A stretch of DNA of 64,000 nt, taken from Leptospira terpstrae serovar Hualin str. LT 11-33 = ATCC 700639. Its GTDB lineage: Bacteria; Spirochaetota; Leptospiria; Leptospirales; Leptospiraceae. Below the pieces are notes generated by a model. The model ran no database searches and had not been told where the DNA came from. It saw nothing but the letters and a program-made list of their open reading frames with translations. Where the stretch lies: contig NZ_AOGW02000016.1 of NCBI RefSeq assembly GCF_000332495.1, positions 1-64,000 of the forward strand, in the 5' to 3' direction. This document shows, piece after piece, positions 55,789 through 64,000 of this stretch. Positions within the stretch are counted from its first letter, which is position 1. Every line of letters starts with the position of its first letter. The translations under genes were made by a program, and so were the position numbers.

Positions 55789-56943
55789 TTACTTCTTGTT
55801 CTTTTTTTCCAAAGATTTTTGAAGGGCTAGTCCAAAACTAGAAACAGATCCAGAAGTTTCTTCCTTGGACATATACTCTTGGTATTCCATCCGATCCTTT
55901 GCCTCACTTGCTTTAGAAATCGATAAAGCAATTTGTCTTTTTTCTGGATTGATTTCCAAAACAAAAACTTCCAACTTTTGGCCGGGATTGAATACAGTAT
56001 TTAGCGGAGTTCGCGAAGGAACCCCTGTTTCTTTATTTGGTACAAGACCAGAAAAATCATCACCTAACCGAACAAAGAGGCCAAACGGTTTGATAGACTC
56101 TAAAGTTCCCGTCACAATGTCTGATTCTTTAAAAGGAAGTTTGCCTGACCATGGATCAGATAAAAAGTCTTTTACACTGAGAGAGATTTTGTTAGTAGCC
56201 CAGTCAAGTGTAAGGATTTTTGCACGGAGGGTTTCTCCCACACGAAATTCTGTAGTGAGGTCAGAATTTTTTTTGTAAGTTGCTTCTGATTGGGGAACCA
56301 AGGCATCAAATCCATCCATGTCCACAATGAGTCCAAATTTATGAATACTTTTGATTGTGCAGGAAACAAAAATTCCAACTTTTAACTCTTCGCGTAACAA
56401 TTGTTTTTTGGTTTCTCGTTCTTTATCTGCAATTTTTTTCTGCGATAAAACAATTTTGTTTTGTTTTTTGCCAATCTCCGAAATTACAAATTTAATTCGT
56501 TTCCCGGCAATGTTTGTTCCTTTTAAGGATCCATCCAACTGGCTAAAAGGTACAAAGGCAGGGTGACTGCCAAGTTTGACTTCCCAACCACCGTTTGCTT
56601 CTGTTAACATCTGACCAAGAACAGGAATTTCATATTGAGATGCCATTTCCATATGTTCTTCTGTTAGGTTGTCTCCAGAAAGACAGGTAGTAAAATAAAA
56701 ATCTCCAGAGTTTTCTTTTAAAAAATAAACAACAAGAGTATCCCCTACTTTGGGCAAAACTTCTTCTCTCCATTCTTCAATTGGTATATTTCCAGTGATT
56801 TTATTTTCTACAGTGCGAATGAATACATAATCATTCTTAACAGCTGTTACTTTAGCTTCATGACGTGAGCCGGGTTCGATGGATTGTCTTTTTTTAAAAC
56901 TTTCTTCTAATAAACGGTCAAATTCTGAGGATGGGCCTTTCAT
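55789..56943 (-). CDS. S1-domain RNA-binding protein (four S1 repeats)
   Basis: 384 residues with four S1-like repeats, for example HEAKVTAVKNDYVFIRTVEN (about 23), FVSCTIKSIHKFGLIVDMDG (about 193), VTGTLESIKPFGLFVRLGDD (about 282). Ribosomal S1 has six, so this is a second, shorter S1-like protein (as in Leptospira and other spirochaetes) or an RNA-turnover/translation factor. The start overlaps the amidohydrolase-like gene stop by 4 bases. Confidence 0.75.
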   Translation of the reverse strand: MKGPSSEFDRLLEESFKKRQSIEPGSRHEAKVTAVKNDYVFIRTVENKITGNIPIEEWREEVLPKVGDTLVVYFLKENSGDFYFTTCLSGDNLTEEHMEMASQYEIPVLGQMLTEANGGWEVKLGSHPAFVPFSQLDGSLKGTNIAGKRIKFVISEIGKKQNKIVLSQKKIADKERETKKQLLREELKVGIFVSCTIKSIHKFGLIVDMDGFDALVPQSEATYKKNSDLTTEFRVGETLRAKILTLDWATNKISLSVKDFLSDPWSGKLPFKESDIVTGTLESIKPFGLFVRLGDDFSGLVPNKETGVPSRTPLNTVFNPGQKLEVFVLEINPEKRQIALSISKASEAKDRMEYQEYMSKEETSGSVSSFGLALQKSLEKKNKK

Positions 56944-58319
56944 TTTGCGGTTCCTTCCTTGGTGGGTTTCGGGGTATAGACCAATTTTCCTCCTAATACC
57001 ATGGATTCAATTGGAAATATTCCGGAAGCGCGTTTCAAAGGATTTTCATCGTGGACTGAGAAATGGGCCGGTCCTCCGACTCGTATTTTCCCCTCATGGT
57101 CGGCACCGATAAAGGAACAAGTTCTTAGAGTCAAAGTTTGAATGATTTCTCTCCGGATTTGGGGTAAGGATTCCGGGTCGGCATTTGTGGAAAGCAAACT
57201 AGGCGAAAAGGAACCAAAAAGAGAAGCCCAAAACCCAGGTTTGTTTTTAGTAGATTCCACTTTTCTCACGACAGGTTTTGCCAAAAGGGACTCCCAAAGC
57301 CGCACTTCGACAATGGCAGCTTGCCCCGGAAACAGTCCCCAATACCCAGCCCCACTCGCAAAAAGAAGGTTTTTTCTGGCTTCCGCTTCCGTTTGGAAAG
57401 TAGATTGGTATTGGGTAAAAGACTGATTTTCTTCTGTTCCTTCCTCTTCGCCTTCCGGCTCTATGGATAATAAATCCTTCCAAAGGGAACCAAAAACCGG
57501 ATGAAGGCGGGACCAGACTTGGATCTCTTCTTTCCAAAGTTCTGGGTTCCTCTTTAAGTCCTGGAGATACAAAATAGACAATAGGGGAGCCCAACGAAAG
57601 TCACGTTTTTGGGCCCGGTAAAGATTGGTTCCCTCGGGCATGGGATGGAAAATCACTGGAAAACCGGTATCCAAAGCATCTTCCCAACTCGTTTTGTCAG
57701 AAAAAGTATAAGCAACAGGAAGGTATCCTTTTTCCTCTGCTTCTCTCTGTTTGGCATAAAGTTCTGTTTGCGAAAACCCGCGATTTTCCACCTCTTTCAG
57801 AAAAATAGGAAGGTGGCGGTTGCGTTTGGAATCGGATGCAAAGCTTAGGCCGGAAGAATAAAGAGCTTCTTTACCCGAAGCAAGTTCCGAATAGAGAGCT
57901 GGTTTTTGTGACTGAGTGAGAAGTGGAGAAAACCACTTCGATTTAATGATTTCATTTTGTAAGTTTGTTAGATTAGGATCACCTACTGACTCGATATGGC
58001 TAAATCCAGCTGCGAGAAACCCAGAAAGATAGGTTGATATTTCTTCACGGCCGGTCTTACCTCCGCGGGCATTGGAACCCAATGTTACAGAGGCATCACA
58101 AAATCCAGGCAATAAGTACTTAGGATGTACAACAGGTGTACCTTCTTTGATGGAAATGATTTTGCTTTGGACTACCTCTAGATCGACAATTCTGCCAAAA
58201 TTGGCTTTTTCACTCTCCCAGATCCGAACCGATTTCATTTTCAAATTTTGAGGCAAAAGGTTAGTAGGGGCAAAAGCCGATATAAATAAGGAGAGGAATA
58301 GAAGCCTGCGGTTTTTCAT
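56940..58319 (-). CDS. exported amidohydrolase-like protein with degenerate metal site
   Basis: 459 residues with a signal peptide (LLFLSLFISAFAP). The start of the amidohydrolase fold is visible as VHPKYLLPGFCDASVTLG, but the PGxxDxHxH metal motif reads PGFCDASVT: both histidines are missing. Further along are PVIFHPMPEGTNLY and a C-terminal barrel-flanking stretch (EGKIRVGGPAHFSVHD) which is normal for the family. It is probably not a metal-dependent hydrolase. Coupled to the S1-domain gene. Confidence 0.7.
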   Translation of the reverse strand: MKNRRLLFLSLFISAFAPTNLLPQNLKMKSVRIWESEKANFGRIVDLEVVQSKIISIKEGTPVVHPKYLLPGFCDASVTLGSNARGGKTGREEISTYLSGFLAAGFSHIESVGDPNLTNLQNEIIKSKWFSPLLTQSQKPALYSELASGKEALYSSGLSFASDSKRNRHLPIFLKEVENRGFSQTELYAKQREAEEKGYLPVAYTFSDKTSWEDALDTGFPVIFHPMPEGTNLYRAQKRDFRWAPLLSILYLQDLKRNPELWKEEIQVWSRLHPVFGSLWKDLLSIEPEGEEEGTEENQSFTQYQSTFQTEAEARKNLLFASGAGYWGLFPGQAAIVEVRLWESLLAKPVVRKVESTKNKPGFWASLFGSFSPSLLSTNADPESLPQIRREIIQTLTLRTCSFIGADHEGKIRVGGPAHFSVHDENPLKRASGIFPIESMVLGGKLVYTPKPTKEGTAK

Positions 58320-58356
58320 ACTAGCGGTCTTAGTTACCTTGACAGTAAGGACTAGA

Positions 58357-59061
58357 ATGGAAAAGATTTCGGGTATGGGAAAGGAAACAAGCGAGATTTC
58401 TGATCACATCAAATTACACATCGAAAATGGGAAAATTCTCTCGCTTAAGACTCACCGGGTCTCCAAATCCGTTGAGGAACACATCAAGGAGGCCGTAGGT
58501 CTTATTTTAGATCGCCTCACTTACCCCACTCTTGTCCCTACCCTTTATACGATCATCAAAGAGCTGGCCATCAATGCCTGCAAAGCCAACCAAAAACGTG
58601 TCTTTTTTGAAGAACGTGGATACAGTATGCTAAACCCTTCCGAATATGCAAGGGGAGTCAGAGAGTACCGTGAAATGTTTTCAGAAGAGATGTCCAACGA
58701 ATTTGGAATCAAAGCAAAAAAGAAAGGATACTATTGTTTAATTAACTTCAAATTCAATGACGATGGAATCACCATCGAAGTCATCAATAACACACCCATT
58801 GCCAAAGAAGAAGAAAAAGCAATCAGAGAACGATTGGAGAAAGGAATGGTGTATGATGACATCGCTCAATTCTACATGGACAATGCTGACACCACAGAAG
58901 GTGCTGGTCTTGGACTTGCTTTGATTCTCATTATGCTCAAAGGGGAAGGTATTGATCCCAATTTCTTTCGCATCATTATCGGAGAAGATTCCACCATCGC
59001 AAGGTTGGAAATTCCTCTCTCCGATAAGTTTATCTCTGTCCGCGATCCCAATCAAATTTAA
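58357..59061 (+). CDS. HATPase-domain protein
   Basis: 234 residues from ATG 58357 (TAAGGA upstream). N-box YTIIKELAINACKANQ, middle segment ITIEVINNTPI, and G-box GAGLGLALILIML: a histidine-kinase-type ATP-binding domain without His-box or sensor. It could be a phosphotransfer partner or a regulatory ATPase. It is divergent from the amidohydrolase-like gene and stands two bases ahead of the glycosyltransferase gene. A basic insertion (MSNEFGIKAKKKGYY) in the middle is unusual. Confidence 0.7.
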   Translation: MEKISGMGKETSEISDHIKLHIENGKILSLKTHRVSKSVEEHIKEAVGLILDRLTYPTLVPTLYTIIKELAINACKANQKRVFFEERGYSMLNPSEYARGVREYREMFSEEMSNEFGIKAKKKGYYCLINFKFNDDGITIEVINNTPIAKEEEKAIRERLEKGMVYDDIAQFYMDNADTTEGAGLGLALILIMLKGEGIDPNFFRIIIGEDSTIARLEIPLSDKFISVRDPNQI

Positions 59062-59063
59062 CT

Positions 59064-59906
59064 ATGCCCCTCTCTTTATCCTGTGCCATCATTACCCTCA
59101 ACGAAGAGGATAATATTTCTCGCACCCTCGAAGCCCTTTCCTTTATCGAAGATATTGTAGTCATCGATTCTGGATCCACAGACAAAACAGTCGAAATTGC
59201 AAAGTCATTTGGTGCTCGAGTATTCTTTCGTAAGTTTGTAAACTATGCTGATCAAAAAAACTTTGCTATCGAACAAACTAAATTTGATTGGGTGCTTGCC
59301 ATTGACGCCGACGAAGTGGTATCCAGCGGGTTACAAAAAGAAATTACAGATCTATTTAATGATCATAAACTAGAGTCTGTTGGTTATCTTGTTCCGCGTC
59401 TGACTTATTATTTAGGTAAGTGGATTCGATTTGGTGGTTACTATCCTAACTACCAAATCCGTTTGTTTAAAAAAACTGCAGGTGAGTTTAGCGGCGGTTT
59501 GGTGCACGAAAGAGTCAAATTATCAGGCAAACCAATCAAACTAAAAAACCCACTCTATCATTATTCGTATAAAAACATTTCTGACCATTTACAATTCATT
59601 GATCGATATTCAAGTTTGTTTGCAGAAGAAGAATTTAGAAAAGGAAAATCGAGTTCAGTTTTTTGGGCTTTTTTAAAAGCCTGTTTCAAAGGATTTTATA
59701 TGTATTGGATTCGGTTAGGAATCCTAGATGGGAAACAAGGATTTGTTCTGGCCCTTCTAGGGTTTTATTATAATTTTCTTAAGTATTTAAAGTTATATGA
59801 AAAATCGAATTCAATCTCTTCTTTCTTTGTTATGGTTGATTCGGTTCATGATGTAAAGAGCAGTAAATCCACCAAGGAAGATGGCAACCAAGTTCACGTT
59901 GGATAA
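59064..59906 (+). CDS. family 2 glycosyltransferase (WaaE/KdtX-like)
   Basis: 280 residues: LSCAIITLNEEDNISRTLEA, IVVIDSGSTDKTVEIAK, ADQKNFAIEQ, and the DxD-like VLAIDADEVV. It resembles LPS-core beta-glycosyltransferases; acceptor unknown. The tail after LKLYEKSN (last 30 residues or so) reads over the antisense gene at 59811-60155, with which it overlaps by 96 bases, and looks like recent extension. Confidence 0.85.
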   Translation: MPLSLSCAIITLNEEDNISRTLEALSFIEDIVVIDSGSTDKTVEIAKSFGARVFFRKFVNYADQKNFAIEQTKFDWVLAIDADEVVSSGLQKEITDLFNDHKLESVGYLVPRLTYYLGKWIRFGGYYPNYQIRLFKKTAGEFSGGLVHERVKLSGKPIKLKNPLYHYSYKNISDHLQFIDRYSSLFAEEEFRKGKSSSVFWAFLKACFKGFYMYWIRLGILDGKQGFVLALLGFYYNFLKYLKLYEKSNSISSFFVMVDSVHDVKSSKSTKEDGNQVHVG

Positions 59907-60155
59907 TTGTGTGGAACCAATTTTTGGAGACATCAGCCACATAATGATATCGCGAATGTAAGTTTGGAAAGTGGCAAACACGATGAGAGCACCGATACCT
60001 GCAACAAAAGTGGAACCCCAAAACTTTCCTAGTAAGTCTTTACGTTTATAATAATAAAAATAATAGGCACAGGCTGCGGATGCGAGAAAAAAGAATAAAA
60101 TATCTACTAGAATTGTCCATGGTTCCGATGGTGCGGCAAGCGGTAATGAAATCAT
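59811..60155 (-). CDS. small membrane protein of unknown function
   Basis: 114 residues with three spans: WTILVDILFFFLASAACAYYF, FWGSTFVAGIGALIVFATF, and VNLVAIFLGGFTALYIMN; lysine-rich turns lie between them. I recognise no family. The 3' 96 bases overlap the glycosyltransferase gene on the other strand. Confidence 0.6.
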   Translation of the reverse strand: MISLPLAAPSEPWTILVDILFFFLASAACAYYFYYYKRKDLLGKFWGSTFVAGIGALIVFATFQTYIRDIIMWLMSPKIGSTQLSNVNLVAIFLGGFTALYIMNRINHNKERRD

Positions 60156-60229
60156 TGTTCTTGTACCTGTCTAATACCTATTTTCGGTAAGCCATTGTTT
60201 AGTCCATAAGATAAAAAAAGAGGTTTTCC

Positions 60230-61120
60230 TTGTATTCAAAACATACCGAACTATTCGGAATCTTGGGATATCCCTTAGGCCATACCCTATCCCCGTGGAT
60301 TCATAATACATTATTCCAACTCTCCGGATATGATGGAGTGTATCTGGTATTTGAAAACGAAAAATGGAAAGAGATAGGACTACGCCCCATCATTGACTTA
60401 GGTGTAAAGGGTGTTTCGGTTACCATTCCATTTAAAGAATGGGCCTATGGGCAAGCAAATACGGTATGTGACGCATCCAAAACAATGGGTGCTTCCAATA
60501 CCTTACTTTTTCGTGACGGGATCCATGCAGTGAACACCGATGGAACGGGAGCCGTTCTTGCGATCTCCAAATCCAATCCCGATCTATTAGATCCGAAAAA
60601 GGAAAAACAAATTTTAGTCCTTGGAAGTGGAGGCAGTGCCAAAGGGATTGTTTATGAAATTGCGGAGACTCTTAAAAATAACGCTCGTGACAAAAAGATC
60701 CAAAGAAAGATCAAACTACTTGCAAGGAATGAATTTACATCGAAAGAAATACAAACTGCTTTAGGAAATCCAGATTGGATTACCATTACCTCGAAAAAAG
60801 AATGTCTGGAAGAAGTGGATCAATATGACCTTATCATTCACACAACACCTGTAGGAATGAAAGGTTATGGTGGTGAACCCCTACTCGATTCAAAATTTTT
60901 CACCAAAAAACACACGTTATTCGATATTGTTTACAATCCTTTGGAAACTGACTTAGTAAAAGAAGCAAAGAAAAAAAAAGCAGAAATCATTCCAGGGTAT
61001 CATATGTTACTCTACCAAGGAATTAGACAATTTGAACTATTTACAAATGTTACAGTGAAACCAAAATGGATTCAAAAAGTGGAATCTTTACTTTTAAAAC
61101 AACTAAAAAGTAGAAATTAA
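60230..61120 (+). CDS. aroE: shikimate dehydrogenase
   Basis: 296 residues. Reduces dehydroshikimate with NADPH in the aromatic amino acid pathway. Shikimate site GYPLGHTLSPWIHN, catalytic Lys in VSVTIPFKEW, Asn/Asp in GASNTLLF and NTDGTGA, NADP fold VLGSGGSAKGIVYE, and YQGIRQFELFT at the end. TTG start with AGAGG six bases ahead. Confidence 0.94.
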   Translation: MYSKHTELFGILGYPLGHTLSPWIHNTLFQLSGYDGVYLVFENEKWKEIGLRPIIDLGVKGVSVTIPFKEWAYGQANTVCDASKTMGASNTLLFRDGIHAVNTDGTGAVLAISKSNPDLLDPKKEKQILVLGSGGSAKGIVYEIAETLKNNARDKKIQRKIKLLARNEFTSKEIQTALGNPDWITITSKKECLEEVDQYDLIIHTTPVGMKGYGGEPLLDSKFFTKKHTLFDIVYNPLETDLVKEAKKKKAEIIPGYHMLLYQGIRQFELFTNVTVKPKWIQKVESLLLKQLKSRN

Positions 61121-61166
61121 GTTTTATCATTACAAACACGAACCGTTGGAAATCATAGAGAAGAGA

Positions 61167-62366
61167 ATGCAGTTTTTAGATTTTTTATATAGTTTGCAGA
61201 ATATTGAAAAAACAAGAAACTTCAATGTCTTCCAATCGTATTCACTGGATGCACTGAATGACCTTTTTAACTTTGTCAATTCTAAACATAAAGTAAACAA
61301 ACCCATACGCATCAGCGTTGTCGGTACCAACGGAAAAGGCTCCACCTCACATTACTTAGCCTCTCTTTTGTCAATCCTAGGTTACAAAACAGGGCTTTAT
61401 ACTTCTCCCCACCTCCTCAGTCCTTTAGAAAGATTCCAGGTGTTTAAAAAAGGCAAATCCCAAATTCCGAAGGAAGAAGAAGTGGAACAGTTCTTTGTCC
61501 AATCCATCCTTCCAGATCTCGAGAGATTTTCGTCCCTCTCCTATTTTGAATTTCTCACAGTGTTTTCGTATCTTTTCTTTTCCTTTCAAAATACTGAATT
61601 TGAAATTTGGGAAGCCGGTCTTGGCGGAAGGCTCGATGCCACTAAACTTGTTCAAGCCGACTATGCCGTGTTAACTAAAATTGGAAAGGACCATTCTGAA
61701 ATCCTGGGGGATTCCAAAGAAAAAATTTGCAAAGAGAAATTAGGAATCCTAACTAGTGTTTGCCGAAAATTGGCTGCGATGGACCCAATGGATCCTTCCC
61801 TAACATCCATCATCGAAACTTTCCCAAAGAACCAAATGCCCGTGCGGATCATCCCTCTAGTAGGGAAGCCAACGTATTTAGAAACCAACTTTCTTTTTGC
61901 AAAGAAGGCACTCGCAGAGTTTGTTCCTGAAATAAAACAAGAGATCCAATCCATTTCCTGGGAAGAAATAGATCGTCCCCGGGGGAGGATGGAAGTCCTA
62001 AAGTTTTCCCCTGAAATTGTTTTTGATCCAGCTCACAATCCAGATGCCATTGCGACTACAACTCGTGAATTTGGAAGGTCACATTCTGACTTTTCCTTAG
62101 TTTTGGGAAGTCTTCCTGACAAAGACCGGGAAGGAATTCTGAGAGAACTAGAAGGCCTTCCCCTCCAGTCCCTTTATCTTTGGGAGGGAACTGGGTTTGG
62201 AACCTTCCCAGAACTTCCTCTAGCCCTAAAGCCCCTCACAAAAAGAATCCAGAACGAAGAAGAGCTCCTCTCCCTATTCCAAGGCAGATTTCCGGTATTG
62301 GTGTTAGGAAGTTTTCGCCTCTATGGAATTGTGGCAAAATTAATACAAAATACAACAAACATGTAA
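61167..62366 (+). CDS. folC: folylpolyglutamate/dihydrofolate synthase
   Basis: About 399 residues from ATG 61167 (AGAGAAGAGA just before); the upstream TTG 61146 lacks a good site. P-loop SVVGTNGKGSTSHYLASLL, EFEIWEAGLGGRLDATKLV, KIGKDHSEILGDSKEKI and VFDPAHNPDA. Joins glutamate to dihydropteroate and folates. It follows aroE by about 46 bases. Confidence 0.93.
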   Translation: MQFLDFLYSLQNIEKTRNFNVFQSYSLDALNDLFNFVNSKHKVNKPIRISVVGTNGKGSTSHYLASLLSILGYKTGLYTSPHLLSPLERFQVFKKGKSQIPKEEEVEQFFVQSILPDLERFSSLSYFEFLTVFSYLFFSFQNTEFEIWEAGLGGRLDATKLVQADYAVLTKIGKDHSEILGDSKEKICKEKLGILTSVCRKLAAMDPMDPSLTSIIETFPKNQMPVRIIPLVGKPTYLETNFLFAKKALAEFVPEIKQEIQSISWEEIDRPRGRMEVLKFSPEIVFDPAHNPDAIATTTREFGRSHSDFSLVLGSLPDKDREGILRELEGLPLQSLYLWEGTGFGTFPELPLALKPLTKRIQNEEELLSLFQGRFPVLVLGSFRLYGIVAKLIQNTTNM

Positions 62367-62387
62367 AATTGGACTTTACAAATGAAT

Positions 62388-62425
62388 CCTGAACGACATT
62401 GTTCTTTTAGGAAACATCGTTCAGG
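62388..62425. promoter_or_regulatory. dyad CCTGAACGA...TCGTTCAGG before the second tetR
   Basis: Perfect 9-bp arms (62388-62396 and 62417-62425) three bases upstream of the TetR ATG. The interior holds GAACGACATTGTTC and GAAACATCGTTC, two overlapping candidate sites, and the half-site TGAAC is the same as in the palindrome at 5587-5612. Probable autoregulatory operator. Confidence 0.6.
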
Positions 62426-62428
62426 ACC

Positions 62429-63049
62429 ATGCAAACTCCCAAAGAACATACACGAAAAGAAATCTTACAAGCGGCTCGAGAAGAATTCATTCAACTCGGT
62501 TTTGAGAAGGCTAGTATGCGAACCATTGCAAAAAAAGCAAAGGTATCCACGAGTAATATCTACAATTACTTTGAAAACAAAGAGCACCTTCTGACAGAAA
62601 TCCTACAACCAGTTCTTTCTGGAATGGAAAAAGCTTTTGCTTACGTTTCTCACCCGGATTATTTTGAAAAAAGGTTTAACGACAGTTATGAGGCATGGCA
62701 GGAACGATTTAACATTGCTCTTGACTATGTAGATTCTAATCGCGATGACTTTATCCTTTTGCTTACGAAATCACAAGGATCCCATCTAGAAGAATTTCCT
62801 GACACAGTTCTCACTCGCCTTACCAAAATCAATTTTGACCAATACAGTGCCTTTAAAGAAAAAACCCCAAGTTACAAAGGGGAAGTCAGTGAATTTGTAG
62901 TGCGAAACATCCTTTCCTTCTTTCTCAATATTTTTGTCCAGATGGTAAGACAAGGAATTTCCAAACAGGATATGTTGGTTTATCAGGATAGTTTCCTTAA
63001 ATTTTTACACTTCGGATACAAAGGATCGATTGCCTCTGATCTGAGTTGA
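62429..63049 (+). CDS. TetR/AcrR-family transcriptional regulator
   Basis: 206 residues. DNA-binding domain KEILQAAREEFIQLGFEKAS, MRTIAKKAKVSTSNIYNYF and ENKEHLLTEIL; C-terminal 140 residues form a helical ligand domain. It lies behind a dyad that overlaps its own ribosome region, so autoregulation is likely. It sits between folC and trpF, with no obvious target in the neighbourhood. Confidence 0.9.
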   Translation: MQTPKEHTRKEILQAAREEFIQLGFEKASMRTIAKKAKVSTSNIYNYFENKEHLLTEILQPVLSGMEKAFAYVSHPDYFEKRFNDSYEAWQERFNIALDYVDSNRDDFILLLTKSQGSHLEEFPDTVLTRLTKINFDQYSAFKEKTPSYKGEVSEFVVRNILSFFLNIFVQMVRQGISKQDMLVYQDSFLKFLHFGYKGSIASDLS

Positions 63050-63065
63050 ATCAATCTGGTTCTCG

Positions 63066-63698
63066 ATGGGAACCGGATACAAAATAAAAATCTGTGGAAT
63101 CAAAGACCTGGCTACACTGGAACTTTGTGTAGATCTCCAGGTCGATCTTGTTGGCCTCAACTTCTCACCTCGTTCCCCCCGTGCCATTAACGAAGAAATA
63201 GCAGAGTTTCTACTCCAAATTAGAAAAGGACCTGGATTTCCCAAACTTGTATTTTTGTTCTTTGAAAACTCCGTACAAGAGATTCAAAACCTATCGGCAC
63301 GTTTCCAACCTGACTTAATCCAACTCATTCGCGGAGATAAGTTTCTTACAAAAGACCTATGGGATCACCTGACGGAAAAAAAATCACTACTACCTGCCAT
63401 TCGGATCCAAGAGAAAGTAGTTTCAGACGCAGACCTAGAACCAAAATCTGATTTAGTGATTTTAGATAGTTATCATAAAGATTTGGGTGGTGGGTCTGGA
63501 CATAGTTTCCCTTGGGAGTATGTAACATCCGTAAAGCGACCATTTTTACTCGCCGGCGGCATCACTCCTGATAATGTCAAATCTGCTTTAGATACAGTTC
63601 GTCCCTTTGGGATTGATGTTGCAAGTGGTGTGGAAACCGATGGGAAAAAAGATCCTAATAAGATAAAAACACTGGTACAAAATGTCCGAACACTATGA
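63066..63698 (+). CDS. trpF: phosphoribosylanthranilate isomerase
   Basis: 210 residues. Third step of tryptophan synthesis from anthranilate. Catalytic Cys in [32 protein letters not shown] segment (DLIQLIRGD), and the phosphate sites [11 protein letters not shown] and GIDVASGVE. No other trp gene lies in the window. Its end overlaps the mutS start by 17 bases. Confidence 0.94.
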   Translation: MGTGYKIKICGIKDLATLELCVDLQVDLVGLNFSPRSPRAINEEIAEFLLQIRKGPGFPKLVFLFFENSVQEIQNLSARFQPDLIQLIRGDKFLTKDLWDHLTEKKSLLPAIRIQEKVVSDADLEPKSDLVILDSYHKDLGGGSGHSFPWEYVTSVKRPFLLAGGITPDNVKSALDTVRPFGIDVASGVETDGKKDPNKIKTLVQNVRTL

Positions 63699-64000
63699 AG
63701 CATTAAATACGCCTGTGATGCGTCAGTACATGGAAGTTAAGGAACAACATCCTGATGGAATTGTATTTTTTCGTATGGGTGATTTTTACGAAATGTTTTT
63801 AGAGGATGCAAAAATTGCCGCGCAAATTTTAGACATTACTCTCACCAAACGCCAAAACCAAATTCCAATGGCGGGGATTCCTTATCATGCCACAGAAAGT
63901 TATATATCCCGACTGATCGCTGCTGGGAAAAAAGTTGTGGTTTGTGAACAAACAAAACCGGACGATCCCAAAGCCAAAATCATGTCAAGGGAAGTGGTGA
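63682..64000 (+). CDS. mutS: MutS, DNA mismatch repair protein (5' part)
   Basis: Starts at ATG 63682, inside the end of trpF, and continues past the window edge; 106 codons are visible. The mismatch-recognition domain is clear: [16 protein letters not shown] (Phe-x-Glu intercalation motif), [37 protein letters not shown]. This is the MutS1 N-terminal domain. Confidence 0.95.
   Translation, partial: MSEHYEALNTPVMRQYMEVKEQHPDGIVFFRMGDFYEMFLEDAKIAAQILDITLTKRQNQIPMAGIPYHATESYISRLIAAGKKVVVCEQTKPDDPKAKIMSREVV

Noticed and set aside
1..64000. Search for tRNA, rRNA, CRISPR repeats, insertion sequences and phage genes
   Set aside because: Gaps between genes are short and none showed a cloverleaf, repeat array, transposase or integrase signature; a covariance-model scan would be needed to exclude short RNAs.

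Overview
The window looks like a chromosomal segment of a spirochaete of the genus Leptospira, most likely of the free-living (saprophytic) group. This is inferred from the low-to-moderate GC content, frequent TTG/GTG starts with AGGA-type ribosome binding sites, a PilZ-like protein of a type I associate with Leptospira, and a biosynthetic core (his, aro, fol, trp) intermixed with many envelope genes. No rRNA, tRNA, CRISPR array, insertion sequence, integrase or phage gene was seen, and no gene-free stretch exceeds 300 bases.

Left third (1-23 kb). A minus-strand trio encodes a TonB-like membrane protein, a PrsW-type intramembrane protease and a small exported protein whose 3' end appears frameshifted. 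glyS and an acetyltransferase follow. A TetR repressor faces a secreted lipase across a 26-bp palindrome; behind the lipase come a Lif-type lipase foldase, lnt and a small unknown gene. A lone XPB/Ssl2-N-terminal-like protein and a ubiB-feoA-feoB-neuB run diverge from an 85-nt intergenic element with perfect 12-bp arms. On the minus strand hisB-hisH-hisA runs into a VKOR-DsbA fusion. Upstream lie a possible 36-codon membrane peptide, an unknown gene, a rhomboid protease, an FNR-like regulator with iron-sulfur-type cysteines, and a crotonase lacking both usual catalytic glutamates.

Middle (23-47 kb). A PilZ-like protein, a TPR protein, a penicillin-acylase-family enzyme, an unknown anchored protein and a lytic transglycosylase are followed by a histidine kinase with a large insertion in its dimerisation domain; two matching palindromes sit between the last two. 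Next come two tandem, nearly identical secreted cysteine-rich hydrolases closed by two terminators. The most coherent regulatory unit is at 35.2-40.4 kb: a CsoR/CstR-family repressor, a small DUF2892-like membrane protein, a TolC-family protein and an RND pump, with ATACCC-N4-GGGTAT operators in front of both the repressor and the pump genes. A methyltransferase, an FAD-dependent oxidoreductase coupled to a CoA-transferase, an MsbA-like exporter and a peptide-binding lipoprotein complete the section.

Right third (47-64 kb). A minus-strand series runs amidohydrolase-like exported protein, S1-domain protein, trmL, HATPase protein, uvrB, lon, PBP1A, mostly with overlaps or very short gaps. On the plus strand are a second HATPase protein, a family 2 glycosyltransferase (overlapped antisense by a small membrane protein gene), aroE, folC, a TetR regulator with its own dyad, trpF and the beginning of mutS, which is cut by the window edge.
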